Origin: Microbacterium ulmi
Lineage (GTDB): Bacteria > Actinomycetota > Actinomycetes > Actinomycetales > Microbacteriaceae
Length of the DNA: 64,000 bases
NCBI RefSeq assembly: GCF_011759705.1
Contig: NZ_JAAOZF010000002.1
Location: forward strand, 372,001 to 436,000
Direction of reading: 5' to 3'
Shown: positions 51,001-61,840 of the stretch, piece after piece
How positions within the stretch are numbered: the stretch's first letter is position 1
Layout: every line of letters starts with the position of its first letter
Notes under the pieces: generated by a model
What the model saw: only the letters and a program-made list of their open reading frames with translations
Told to the model about the DNA's origin: nothing
Databases searched by the model: none
Program-made: the position numbers and the translations under genes

Positions 51001-52997
51001 CACCGGCGCCCGCCGAACAGGCGCTGCCAGAGCCCTGCACGCTTCTCCTCGGGGGGCGACGGCGTCGATGCGTCGCCGCCCGCGAGCGGGATGCGGCGCT
51101 CGCTCGGCGCGATCGCCCGCAGGCTCGCCCCGCGGAGGGAGGGACCGGGCGTCGAGCCGCGCGGCTGCTCGTGCACGCGGCTCGCGCGCTCGTAAGCCGC
51201 CGCGCGCTCCACAGTCGTCACTGCGTCTCGGAGCTCGTCTCCCGCCGCCGGGGACACGCCCAGCGCCGCGACGGCGGTGAGGGCGATCGCGGCATCCGCC
51301 GCGATGAGAGAGCCGAGCCGTTCGGTCAGTCGTCTCGATGCCTCGCCCGTCAGCCGACGGACGGCGTCGTCGCCGAAGACGGCCTCCAGCACCTTCTGCG
51401 CCAGCACCGCCGTGCCGCCTGCGACGCCCACTTCGATGCCCGTCAGCCCGCCCGTGCTCCCGAACACGACGAGCATGAGGGCGACGCCGAGGCCGTTGAC
51501 GCCTAAGCTGAGCCCGCGTGCGAGGCCGCGACGGCCGGCGCCCTGCTCGCGCACGATGTCGAGCACATCGCCCTGCCACCCGCGGATCTGCTCCCCGATG
51601 GACCCACGCAGCTCCGCCGTCCCGACACCCGTCACGCCCGCCGTCGCGCCGGCATCGATGAGGATGCCCGATCCTGCGGGGTCGCCGCGCCACGCCGACC
51701 GCACGCGCTCGCGCGCCGTCTCGATCGCATCGATCGTGATGGCCTCGAGCCCGTGCGCGATCGCGAGCTCTACCGGCTGCGCATCCGGCTCGCCGCCGCG
51801 GAAGAACGCCACGACGGCGTCGCGGACCCTGCTGACCCCGCGCTCGACCGACCTCATGAAGGCGCTCGCGCCGACGAAGTCCTGCCAGCGGTCGAGGACC
51901 TCGCCGCGGAGCATCGCGCCATCGGTCGTGGCCGCCTCGATCTGTGCACGGGCGTCGGCGTAGGCGCTCGTGACGATGCCGGTGAGCCGCGCGGCCGACG
52001 CCGCCTGCCCGTCCACGGCGTCGGCGAGAGAGCTCGCCGCGACACACAGATCGTCGACGACGCCGTCCCGCGTCGCGAGGGCGATGTCGTCGCGGGCGTC
52101 GGCGCTGCCGCCGAGATCGGTGAGCCACCCCGCGACGTCGGCGACGGCGCCCTCCGGAAGCATGCCGTCATCGAGCGCGGCCTCCGGCACGACGAACAGC
52201 GGCGCCGCGCCCAGGCCGTTCTCCTGCATCATGCGCTGGAGATCCGCGACCACGGGGTCGCTGCCCGGGTCGATCCGATCGAGCACGAGAGCGAGCTGCG
52301 CACGGCGTCCCGCTGCGGCGCGCAGCAGGTCCCACGGCACGGCGTCGGCGTAGCGGGCGGCCGTCGTGACGAACAGCCACAGGTCGGCGGCGGCCAGCAG
52401 CTGTCCCGCGAGCTCGCGGTTGCCCGACTCGATCGAGTCGATGTCCGGCGCGTCGAGCAGCGCGAGCCCCGGCGGCATTCCCGGGAACGGCGCGAGCCTC
52501 AGCGCGCGGACGCCGTCGAACGCCGTGCCGTCGCGCTCGGCGCCGGCAGCGCCTGCGGGTGCCGTCGTCGTGTGGATGCGCACGAGGTTCGGAAGCACCC
52601 GCTCGGGCGCGAACCACGGTGCATCGGCCGGATGGAAGACGAGGACGGGTGAGCGCGTCGTCGGGCGCAGCACGCCGGGAGTCGTCAAGGCGGCGCCCAG
52701 CAGCGAGTTGACGAGCGTCGACTTCCCCGCGCCCGTCGACCCGCCCACGACGACGAGCAGCGGGGCGCCGTCCGAGCGCAGGCGCGGGAGCAGGTAGTCG
52801 TCGATCTGAGCGAGGAGCTCCCTCCGCCGCACGCGCGCCTCATCGACGCCGGCGCCGCCGAGCGGCAGCGTCTCGGCCGTCAGCCGGCCGCGCACGACGT
52901 CGATCGCGCTGACGAGAGCCGCCCGGGCCCGGGCCGCGGCATCCCGCGCATCGCCCTCGGGCGTGCGGGCGGCGTCGCCCGCTCTCCCCTCCGTCAT
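51000..52997 (-). CDS. dynamin-like GTPase, first of pair
   Basis: A 665-residue protein. P-loop GGSTGAGKSTLVNSLLG near residue 80, G3 DAPDIDSIESGN, G4-like LDRIDPGS. A long helical middle region is followed by a hydrophobic hairpin (GLGVALMLVVFGSTGGLTGIEVGV, near residue 510) and a Pro/Arg-rich tail. ATG 52997 is 6 nt from CAGGAT. Translationally coupled to the second GTPase. Confidence 0.85.
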   Translation of the reverse strand: MTEGRAGDAARTPEGDARDAAARARAALVSAIDVVRGRLTAETLPLGGAGVDEARVRRRELLAQIDDYLLPRLRSDGAPLLVVVGGSTGAGKSTLVNSLLGAALTTPGVLRPTTRSPVLVFHPADAPWFAPERVLPNLVRIHTTTAPAGAAGAERDGTAFDGVRALRLAPFPGMPPGLALLDAPDIDSIESGNRELAGQLLAAADLWLFVTTAARYADAVPWDLLRAAAGRRAQLALVLDRIDPGSDPVVADLQRMMQENGLGAAPLFVVPEAALDDGMLPEGAVADVAGWLTDLGGSADARDDIALATRDGVVDDLCVAASSLADAVDGQAASAARLTGIVTSAYADARAQIEAATTDGAMLRGEVLDRWQDFVGASAFMRSVERGVSRVRDAVVAFFRGGEPDAQPVELAIAHGLEAITIDAIETARERVRSAWRGDPAGSGILIDAGATAGVTGVGTAELRGSIGEQIRGWQGDVLDIVREQGAGRRGLARGLSLGVNGLGVALMLVVFGSTGGLTGIEVGVAGGTAVLAQKVLEAVFGDDAVRRLTGEASRRLTERLGSLIAADAAIALTAVAALGVSPAAGDELRDAVTTVERAAAYERASRVHEQPRGSTPGPSLRGASLRAIAPSERRIPLAGGDASTPSPPEEKRAGLWQRLFGGRR

Positions 52998-53003
52998 GAC
53001 CCC

Positions 53004-53009
53004 ATCCTG
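53004..53009 (-). promoter_or_regulatory. -10 element (CAGGAT) of the GTPase pair, leaderless
   Basis: CAGGAT on the minus strand ends 6 nt before the ATG at 52997. Confidence 0.45.
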
Positions 53010-53091
53010 CCCGACCCGACTGCGCGGCACGCGGTGATCGCGCGCGAACCGCCGTGGCCGAGGCATCCCACGCGCGGGCCCGCTCGCGTTG

Positions 53092-53097
53092 CAGAAT
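53092..53097 (+). promoter_or_regulatory. -10 element (CAGAAT) of the TRIC gene, leaderless
   Basis: CAGAAT ends 6 nt before the GTG at 53104 and overlaps the alternative TTG at 53089. Confidence 0.45.
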
Positions 53098-53103
53098 CGA
53101 TGC

Positions 53104-53796
53104 GTGGACGAGCCGCTCTTCACGATTCCCCTCTGGGCCGACCTCACCGCCGTAGGGCTCGGAGGCGTGCAGGGCGCCCTCTTCGCCTCCGGCTTCCAGG
53201 GTCAGCGCCGGCTCGATCTGCTGGGCGTCACGATCATCGGCATCGTCGTCGGCATGGGCGGCGGTCTCATCCGCGACCTCCTGCTCGACACGACGCTCGC
53301 GACGCTGCAGAGCAACTGGTATCTGCTGACGGCGGTCGCGGCATCCCTCATCGGGATGCTGCTCGCCGGCGTGTTCCACCGGCTCAACCGCCTCATCGTG
53401 GGCCTCGATGCTCTCGTCATCGGGCTGTTCGGCGCCTTCGGAACGTCGAAGGCGCTCGCTCTCGGGCTGCCGCCGGTTCCCGCCGTGTTCATCGGAGTGT
53501 GCGCCGCGGTCGGGGGCGGCATCCTGCGCGACATCATCATGGGCCTGCCCGTCGCGATCATGCACGTCGGGTCGCTGTACGCCGTCGCCGCCGGCGCAGG
53601 GTGCGTCGTGCTCGCGGTCCTCCACGTGTTCGGCGTCGACCTCGTGCCGTCGGCGATCGCGGGGATCCTCGTGGCGTTCGTGATCCGGCTTCTCGCCGTC
53701 ATCTTCGACGTGTCGCTGCCGGAGCAGCGCATGCTGCACCGCCGGAAGGTGGCGGTCGAGACGGCTGCCATCCCGATCGTCAAACCGCCGCGGTGA
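53104..53796 (+). CDS. TRIC cation channel family membrane protein
   Basis: A 230-residue protein with seven membrane segments and two internal repeats, GMGGGLIRDLLL and VGGGILRDIIMG, the family signature (formerly UPF0126/YicG). Bacterial members form potassium-permeable trimers. GTG 53104 supported by the -10. Confidence 0.93.
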   Translation: MDEPLFTIPLWADLTAVGLGGVQGALFASGFQGQRRLDLLGVTIIGIVVGMGGGLIRDLLLDTTLATLQSNWYLLTAVAASLIGMLLAGVFHRLNRLIVGLDALVIGLFGAFGTSKALALGLPPVPAVFIGVCAAVGGGILRDIIMGLPVAIMHVGSLYAVAAGAGCVVLAVLHVFGVDLVPSAIAGILVAFVIRLLAVIFDVSLPEQRMLHRRKVAVETAAIPIVKPPR

Positions 53797-53899
53797 ACCG
53801 CAACCTGGCGTAACGCGAGTGGGCTCGCCGGGCCCGGAGTGCTGAACTCGAGGGATGCGCTGCGTACCGCAGCCGTCCCGTCCCACAAGGAAGCATGCC

Positions 53900-54709
53900 A
53901 TGCCTCGTCGTCGCACCACCGCCGTCTCCCTCTCCGTCCTCGCCGTGGCGGCGCTCACCGCCCTGACGGGGTGCGCGTCGGGCTCTCCGTCCGCGGCCCC
54001 GGACGAGAACGGATACGCCCTCGTCACGTCGGGAACCCTGACGGTCGCCACGGAGGGCACGTACCGGCCCTTCACGTACCACGAGAACGGCTCCGGACCG
54101 CTCGTCGGCTATGACGTCGAGGTCGCGGAAGCCGTCGCCGACAAGCTCGGCCTCGAGGTCGAGTTCAAGGAGACGCAGTGGGACGCGATCTTCGCCGGTC
54201 TGGATGCCGGTCGCTTCGACGTCATCGCCAACCAGGTCTCGATCACGCCCGAGCGCGAGGAGAAGTACGCGTTCAGCGCCCCCTACGCGGTCTCCCCCGG
54301 CGTCATCGTGACGAAGGACGACGATGACTCGATCGGCTCGTTCGACGACCTCGCAGGCAAGACGACGGCGCAGTCGCTCACCAGCAACTGGTACGAGCTC
54401 GCGCAGAAGTCCGGTGCGAACGTCGAGGCCGTCGAAGGGTGGGCCCAGGCAGTCGCGCTGCTCGAGCAGAGCCGCGTCGACGCGACGATCAACGACAAGC
54501 TGACCTTCCTCGACTACGAGACGACGAACCCCGGCAGCGGCCTGAAGATCGCGGCCGAGACCGACGACACGTCGAAGTCCGCTTTCGCCCTGACGAAGAA
54601 GAACGCCGATCTGGCCGCAGACATCACGAAGGCGCTCGACGAGCTGCGCAGCGAGGGCGTGCTGGCCAAGCTCGGTGAGAAGTATTTCGGCGCGGACATC
54701 TCCCAGTAG
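53900..54709 (+). CDS. polar amino acid ABC transporter, substrate-binding lipoprotein
   Basis: A 269-residue solute-binding lipoprotein. Signal sequence with lipobox LTGCASG near residue 24; then VATEGTYRPFTYHENG, GYDVEVAEAVADKLG, GRFDVIANQVSITPER, typical of the cystine/glutamine-binding SBP_bac_3 family. ATG 53900 follows AAGGAAG. First gene of a three-gene transporter operon; the closest-looking systems are for cystine (TcyK-like), which is a guess. Confidence 0.93.
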   Translation: MPRRRTTAVSLSVLAVAALTALTGCASGSPSAAPDENGYALVTSGTLTVATEGTYRPFTYHENGSGPLVGYDVEVAEAVADKLGLEVEFKETQWDAIFAGLDAGRFDVIANQVSITPEREEKYAFSAPYAVSPGVIVTKDDDDSIGSFDDLAGKTTAQSLTSNWYELAQKSGANVEAVEGWAQAVALLEQSRVDATINDKLTFLDYETTNPGSGLKIAAETDDTSKSAFALTKKNADLAADITKALDELRSEGVLAKLGEKYFGADISQ

Positions 54710-54718
54710 TCCGCGCAG

Positions 54719-55381
54719 ATGGATGTCTGGCAGCTCGCGCTCAGCTCGTTCTGGCCGATCGTCTGGGGCGCGATCAGCGGTACCGTCCCGCTGGCGCTCG
54801 CCTCGTTCGTCCTGGGGCTCGTCATCGCGCTGGGAGTCGCGCTCATGCGCATCTCCCGGCGCAGGGTCGTGTCGGGGATCGCCCGCGCGTACATCTCGGT
54901 CATCCGTGGCACGCCCCTGCTCGTGCAGCTGTTCGTGATCTTCTACGGCCTGCCCTCGATCGGCATCGTCGTGCCGCCGTGGCCGAGCGCGATCGTCGCG
55001 TTCTCGCTGAACGTCGGCGGGTACGCCGCCGAAGTCATCCGCGCCGCGATCCTGTCCGTGCCGAAGGGACAGTGGGAGGCCGCGTACACGACGGGGATGT
55101 CGCGCACGATGACGCTGCGGCGCATCATCCTGCCGCAGGCGGCCCGCGTGAGCGTACCGCCGCTGTCGAACACCTTCATCTCGCTCGTCAAGGACACATC
55201 GCTCGCGTCGCTCATCCTCGTGACCGAGCTGTTCCGCGTCGCGCAGCAGATCGCGGCGTTCAGCCAGGAGTTCCTCATCCTCTACATCGAGGCTGCGCTC
55301 GTGTACTGGATCGTCTGCCTCGCGCTGTCGGCCGGTCAGAACCGCATGGAAAGGAGGCTCGACCGCTATGTCGCAGCCTGA
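54719..55381 (+). CDS. polar amino acid ABC transporter permease
   Basis: A 220-residue HisM/GlnP-type permease: five membrane segments and the coupling EAA loop EAAYTTGMSRTMTLRRIILPQA. SVIRGTPLLVQLFVIFYGLP is the family signature. 9 nt after the lipoprotein and overlapping the ATPase gene by 14 nt. Confidence 0.95.
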   Translation: MDVWQLALSSFWPIVWGAISGTVPLALASFVLGLVIALGVALMRISRRRVVSGIARAYISVIRGTPLLVQLFVIFYGLPSIGIVVPPWPSAIVAFSLNVGGYAAEVIRAAILSVPKGQWEAAYTTGMSRTMTLRRIILPQAARVSVPPLSNTFISLVKDTSLASLILVTELFRVAQQIAAFSQEFLILYIEAALVYWIVCLALSAGQNRMERRLDRYVAA

Positions 55382-56135
55382 GATCCTCCTGAGCGTGACA
55401 GGCCTGCACAAGGCCTACGGAGACCACGAGGTGCTCAAGGGCATCGACCTCGAGGTGCGCAGAGGCGAAGTCGTCGTTCTCATCGGGCCGAGCGGCTCGG
55501 GCAAGACGACGGTCCTGCGCTCCCTGAACGGGCTCGAGACTCCGGATGCCGGCATCCTGCGCTTCGCGGGCGGTCCCGACGCCGACTTCTCGGCGGGTGT
55601 GAGCCAGTCGACGCGCTTCGCCGTGCGGGACAGGTCGGGCATGGTGTTCCAGCACCACAATCTCTTCCCGCACATGACGGTGCTCGAGAACGTCATCGAG
55701 GGGCCCGTGCGCGTGCAGAAACGGCCGAAGGCGGAGGCGATCGCCGACGCCGAGAGGCTGCTCGCGCGCGTCGGACTCGCCGACAAGCGCGATGCGTACC
55801 CCCATCGCCTCTCGGGCGGTCAGCAGCAGCGCGTCGGCATCGTCCGCGCGCTCGCCCTCAAGCCCTCGCTGCTGCTCTTCGACGAGCCGACGAGCGCGCT
55901 GGACCCCGAGCTCGTCGGCGAGGTGCTGAAGGTCATCCAGGAGCTCGCGGCCGAAGGGTGGACGATGGTCGTCGTGACGCACGAGCTCCAGTTCGCGCGC
56001 CAGGTCGCCGACGAGGTCGTGTTCATGGACGGCGGCGCCGTCGTGGAACGAGGCGATCCCGAGCGGCTCTTCGCGGCACCGCAGCACGAGCGGACGAAGC
56101 GCTTCCTCGACAGGATCCTTCGACCGCTCGACTGA
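55368..56135 (+). CDS. polar amino acid ABC transporter ATP-binding protein
   Basis: A 255-residue ABC ATPase: Walker A GPSGSGKTT, Q-loop MVFQHHNLFPH, signature LSGGQQQRVGI, Walker B LLLFDEPTSALD, switch His in VVTHELQF. Powers uptake through the permease encoded before it. Confidence 0.95.
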   Translation: MSQPEILLSVTGLHKAYGDHEVLKGIDLEVRRGEVVVLIGPSGSGKTTVLRSLNGLETPDAGILRFAGGPDADFSAGVSQSTRFAVRDRSGMVFQHHNLFPHMTVLENVIEGPVRVQKRPKAEAIADAERLLARVGLADKRDAYPHRLSGGQQQRVGIVRALALKPSLLLFDEPTSALDPELVGEVLKVIQELAAEGWTMVVVTHELQFARQVADEVVFMDGGAVVERGDPERLFAAPQHERTKRFLDRILRPLD

Positions 56136-56189
56136 GCGAACCGGTGACGGCGGCGTCCGCCCTGGGGACGCGCGCCGCCGTCACTCGGA

Positions 56190-58093
<1,904 letters not shown>

Positions 58094-58099
58094 TCATCG

Positions 58100-58105
58100 A
58101 TCGTA
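58100..58105 (-). promoter_or_regulatory. -10 element (TACGAT) of the leuA leader transcript
   Basis: TGCTACGAT on the minus strand is an extended -10 whose last base is 6 nt before the leader ATG at 58093. Confidence 0.6.
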
Positions 58106-58302
58106 GCAGGATGTCGCGGACCAGCGTGAGACGATCGGCGTCGGGTCGACGGTGCTCCCGGGCCTCGCGACCCACGGTCGCATTCCCCGCGAGCGGGCGA
58201 TGGATGCGAAGCATGTATCTATCCACCGCATGCACGCCTCACTACTGTGTGGACAGCAGCGTCGAGCGAGACCGACGCATCCGGAGCGTGAGCGAGGCGG
58301 CC

Positions 58303-60402
58303 ATGGGTTCCCTGTCGTTCGGTGCATTCGAGATCGTCGTGATCACGCAGCTCTTCCCGCGGGGGCGGGAGTTCGTCGCCGGCCGCTATCCCCCGTCCGT
58401 GCTCGCGATCTACGACGTCGTGACGGCAGACCCCGGCTGGGGGGCGGCGACGACGTGGGCCGAGCAGTCGCTCGTCGTCGCACGCGTGCTCCGGGAGCGT
58501 CCCGATCTGGCGGCTGCGTATCAGTCCGACATCGATGCCGGATACATGGGATTCGGCGACGGCGGAGACGACGAGATGGATGCCGCGATCCGCGCCGTCG
58601 AACAGGCCGGGGCCGACGAGCGCGGCCTCCCGGAGTCTCTGCCCGAGGACGGGATGCTCGGCGGGGAGGACTCGGAAGGCCCCGAGTGGGCGCCGTCACC
58701 GCCGCCGACGCGCGGACCCGGCCTTCCGCGGCCCGCGCCGAGCCCCGCCGCTCCACCCCCGCCCCTGCCGACCGACGAGCCTGATCAGCAGGAGCAGCAG
58801 GCTGAGGAGCAGGTGCAGACCGGCGCGGACGAGGGCGCCGCCGAGAGCGTGGCGACATGGCTGAACGCACAGCTCTCCGACCCGGCGACACCGCTGCGGG
58901 TCGGCAGGACCGCCGACCTCATGGTGTTCTTCGGAGAGAAGAGCCAGGCGGCGGTCGCCGCCGTCGCGGCGACCATCACGATCCCCGCGGGTCAGGAGCA
59001 CCTCGACGTCCAGATCCGGCTCGCAAGTCTCGACTTCGTCGTTCCCTCCCTCGCCCAGCCGCATCGCATCTCGCGCGAAGGCCGGTCCGAGTCGCGCGCG
59101 CACTTCGACATCACGCCGAAGCACGAAGGCCCGTCGAAGCTCTCCGTCCACGTCGATGTCGACGGCAACTTCCTGCAGCGCCTCGACATCACGTTCGACA
59201 TCGGCACCGACGCCGAGCCGGAGATCGCGAACTACGGGCGTCCCGCGAGCGCGGCGGGGGTGCTGAAGCCGCGCGTCGCGAAACTCGAGTTCATGCCCGC
59301 CGTCGGCGGCTACGAGGTGACCGCCGGCGATGTGCTGCCCGAACCCGTCATGATCTGGATCACCCAGGACGAGCTCGGCGCCAGGATCAAGAGCGTGCGC
59401 GAGGCGCTCCTCGGCTTCGTGTCCGACAAGGCCGTGTCGCTCGAGCTGGATCTCGCTCCCGAGGTCACAGACGCGGCGCTGCGGAAGCTCGCGTTCGAGG
59501 GGTATCTGCTCTTCCGTGCCCTGTTCGCGGGGCCACAGGCGTCTCCGCAGCTGAAGCAGATCGGGACCTGGCTGCGCGAGAGCCTCAGCGACGACGTCAG
59601 AACCCTGCAGGTCGTGTCGACGGGCTTCCCCGTCCCGTGGCCGCTCATGTACCTCGCCGACCGTTTCGACACGACGCCCCTGTCGTGGGACAACTTCGTC
59701 GGAATGCGCCATGTCGTCGAGCAGGTCACGATGGCGAAGATCGAGACCCACGCGGATCCGACGATCGCCTCGACTCCCGAGCTCTCCGTCCGGGTGCTCT
59801 TCAACGAGGGAATCGACGCGAGCATGCCCTCGCATCCCATCGCCGCGCAGCGGGAGTACTGGCGCAACCGCGGCGTCGTGCTGACCGAGGGCACGACGGT
59901 CGACGACCTCATCGGCACGGCGCTCACGAGCAGCACGACGGACAAGGTGCTCTACCTGTACTGCCACGCCCAGACCTCCCCCAGCGACGCGCAGGACTCC
60001 TGTCTGATCCTCACGGGCGGGGAACGCGTCACGCTGGGACAGCTGAGCGTCTTCGCCCCGTGGGAGGACGCGCTGACGGCACGGCCCCTCGTCTTCCTCA
60101 ACGCCTGCGAGTCCGCCGAGCTGACCCCCGACTTCTACGACGGGTTCGTGCTCTACTTCCTCGCGAAGGGCGCGCGCGGCGTCATCGGCACGGAGTGCAA
60201 GACTCCGGGCCTGTTCGCGAGCGAGTGGGCGAAGGCGTTCTTCGACGAGCTGTTCGCGGGCAACGCCCTCGGCGAGGTGGTGCTCGATCTGCGCAGGAGA
60301 TTCCTCTCCGACCACAACAACCCGCTGGGGCTGCTCTACGGCGTGCACTGCGACACCGATACCGTCGTCGCGCCCGCGCTCGTGCCGCAGTCCGGCCGAT
60401 GA
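58303..60402 (+). CDS. CHAT-domain cysteine protease
   Basis: A 699-residue protein. Residues 1 to about 100 form a small unknown domain (GSLSFGAFEIVVITQLFPRG); about 115-185 is a Pro- and Glu/Gln-rich linker; about 190-380 a beta-rich region; the C-terminal third is a CHAT caspase-like domain with catalytic His555 in LYLYCHAQT and Cys602 in FLNACESAEL, then KGARGVIGTECKTP. CHAT proteases cut protein targets in signalling or defence; many carry TPR repeats, which are absent here. ATG 58303 chosen; GTG 58288 is possible. The following gene overlaps by ATGA. Confidence 0.85.
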   Translation: MGSLSFGAFEIVVITQLFPRGREFVAGRYPPSVLAIYDVVTADPGWGAATTWAEQSLVVARVLRERPDLAAAYQSDIDAGYMGFGDGGDDEMDAAIRAVEQAGADERGLPESLPEDGMLGGEDSEGPEWAPSPPPTRGPGLPRPAPSPAAPPPPLPTDEPDQQEQQAEEQVQTGADEGAAESVATWLNAQLSDPATPLRVGRTADLMVFFGEKSQAAVAAVAATITIPAGQEHLDVQIRLASLDFVVPSLAQPHRISREGRSESRAHFDITPKHEGPSKLSVHVDVDGNFLQRLDITFDIGTDAEPEIANYGRPASAAGVLKPRVAKLEFMPAVGGYEVTAGDVLPEPVMIWITQDELGARIKSVREALLGFVSDKAVSLELDLAPEVTDAALRKLAFEGYLLFRALFAGPQASPQLKQIGTWLRESLSDDVRTLQVVSTGFPVPWPLMYLADRFDTTPLSWDNFVGMRHVVEQVTMAKIETHADPTIASTPELSVRVLFNEGIDASMPSHPIAAQREYWRNRGVVLTEGTTVDDLIGTALTSSTTDKVLYLYCHAQTSPSDAQDSCLILTGGERVTLGQLSVFAPWEDALTARPLVFLNACESAELTPDFYDGFVLYFLAKGARGVIGTECKTPGLFASEWAKAFFDELFAGNALGEVVLDLRRRFLSDHNNPLGLLYGVHCDTDTVVAPALVPQSGR

Positions 60403-61763
60403 CAGACAAGGAATCCGCGATGTCCCTCCGACGCATTCCCGGAACCGAGCGGCAGTACTTCCTGATCTCCTACGACAAGCACGGCGACGAGCTCCCCGAT
60501 CCCGACGGGTCGATCGCGAGCGAACAGGCTCTCGCGGCGCTCGCCGACCCCGCGGCGGCCGTGACGGACGTCTTCGTCCTCAGCCACGGCTGGCAGGGCG
60601 ACTATCAGGACGCGATCAGCCAGTACGACCGGTGGCTCGGCGCGGCCGATCCTGACAGAGCCGGCGACGGCATCCGTCCCTTCGTCATCGGCCTGCACTG
60701 GCCGAGCAAGGCGTGGAGCGATCGCGAGCTCGCGAGCGCGCCCAGCGGGCTGCTCAGCGACGAGCCTCCCGTCGACGGCGTCACGGTGGACGAGGCGGTC
60801 GAGGAGTACGCGACGCTCCTCGGAGACGCGCCCGAGCTGCGTGCGGCGCTCCGGACGGTGCTCGCGCACGCCGCTGACGTCGATCCGGATCAGGATGCCG
60901 ACCCCGGCGACGAGCTCCCCTTCGAGGTCGCCGAGGCGTACCGCGTGATCGCGGCGGGCACGGCGGCGGATGACGGCGACGATCCTCTGCTCGGAGGAGG
61001 GTGGGATCCCGACCTCGTCTTCGCCGAGGCGGCGACCGAGCAGTCCGGCGACGACGGTCTTCTCGGGGAGGGGTGGTTCCAGAAGCTCCGGGAGGCCATC
61101 CTCACGCCCCTGCGTCAGCTCACCTTCTGGCACGGCAAGAACCAGGCGCGCGAGTTCGGCGAGCGCGGGGCCGCGCGACTGCTGCGCGCGATCATGGGTG
61201 CGAGCCCGGCGCGCGTGCACCTGCTCGGACACAGCTTCGGCACGATCGTCGTCTCGAGCGCCGTCCGCGGACCCGGTCGCTCCCCCGTCCCGCCGCCGCG
61301 ACCCGTCGACTCGCTGTTCCTCGTCCAGGGCGCCGTGTCGCTGTGGGCGTTCTCGGGGGCGGTTCCGCAGAGCATCGGCGGCGGACGCGGGTACCTCGCG
61401 GACGTCGCGACGCCCCGGTTCGTCGCGGGCCCGATCGTCGCGACGAGATCGACCTGGGACTACGCCGTCGGCAAGTACTACCCCCTCGCGGTGGGCATCG
61501 CCGGCCAGTACCTGCTCGCCGACGAGCTGCCCAAGTACGGCGGAATCGGCACATGGGGCATTCAGGGACTGACGGATGCCGTGGAGCTCCCGCCCCTCGA
61601 GCACGGCGCCCGCGCGGACGACGCGTTCGCCGCGGCGACCGTGCACAACATCGACGCGAGCGAGGTCATCTCACGTCTGGACGGCGCCTCGGGCGCGCAC
61701 AACGACCTTGCGCATCCCGAGCTCGTCCAACTCGCCTGGAACGCGGCCCGCGCGATCGTGTGA
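60399..61763 (+). CDS. alpha/beta hydrolase, lipase/esterase-like, partner of the CHAT protease
   Basis: A 454-residue cytosolic hydrolase. Oxyanion motif LSHGWQGD near residue 63, nucleophile elbow LLGHSFG with Ser279, and a C-terminal His in the AHPELVQ region. Between them lies a large strongly acidic insertion (about residues 160-235, rich in Asp/Gly) unlike ordinary lipases. Start ATG 60399 overlaps the CHAT stop; ATG 60420 preceded by AAGGAA is an alternative. Substrate unknown; a phospholipase-like effector cut by the protease is a hypothesis. Confidence 0.8.
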   Translation: MTDKESAMSLRRIPGTERQYFLISYDKHGDELPDPDGSIASEQALAALADPAAAVTDVFVLSHGWQGDYQDAISQYDRWLGAADPDRAGDGIRPFVIGLHWPSKAWSDRELASAPSGLLSDEPPVDGVTVDEAVEEYATLLGDAPELRAALRTVLAHAADVDPDQDADPGDELPFEVAEAYRVIAAGTAADDGDDPLLGGGWDPDLVFAEAATEQSGDDGLLGEGWFQKLREAILTPLRQLTFWHGKNQAREFGERGAARLLRAIMGASPARVHLLGHSFGTIVVSSAVRGPGRSPVPPPRPVDSLFLVQGAVSLWAFSGAVPQSIGGGRGYLADVATPRFVAGPIVATRSTWDYAVGKYYPLAVGIAGQYLLADELPKYGGIGTWGIQGLTDAVELPPLEHGARADDAFAAATVHNIDASEVISRLDGASGAHNDLAHPELVQLAWNAARAIV

Positions 61764-61787
61764 CGGGCACGGCGGCTGCCCGAGCGC

Positions 61788-61815
61788 GATGCCGGCGCGA
61801 CACGGCGCCGGCATC
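61788..61815. terminator. bidirectional terminator after the hydrolase
   Basis: GATGCCGGCGC (61788-61798) pairs perfectly with GCGCCGGCATC (61805-61815) around a 6-nt loop, between two convergent genes. Confidence 0.85.
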
Positions 61816-61840
61816 GCCGAGGCGCGGCATCCGCCGCCGC

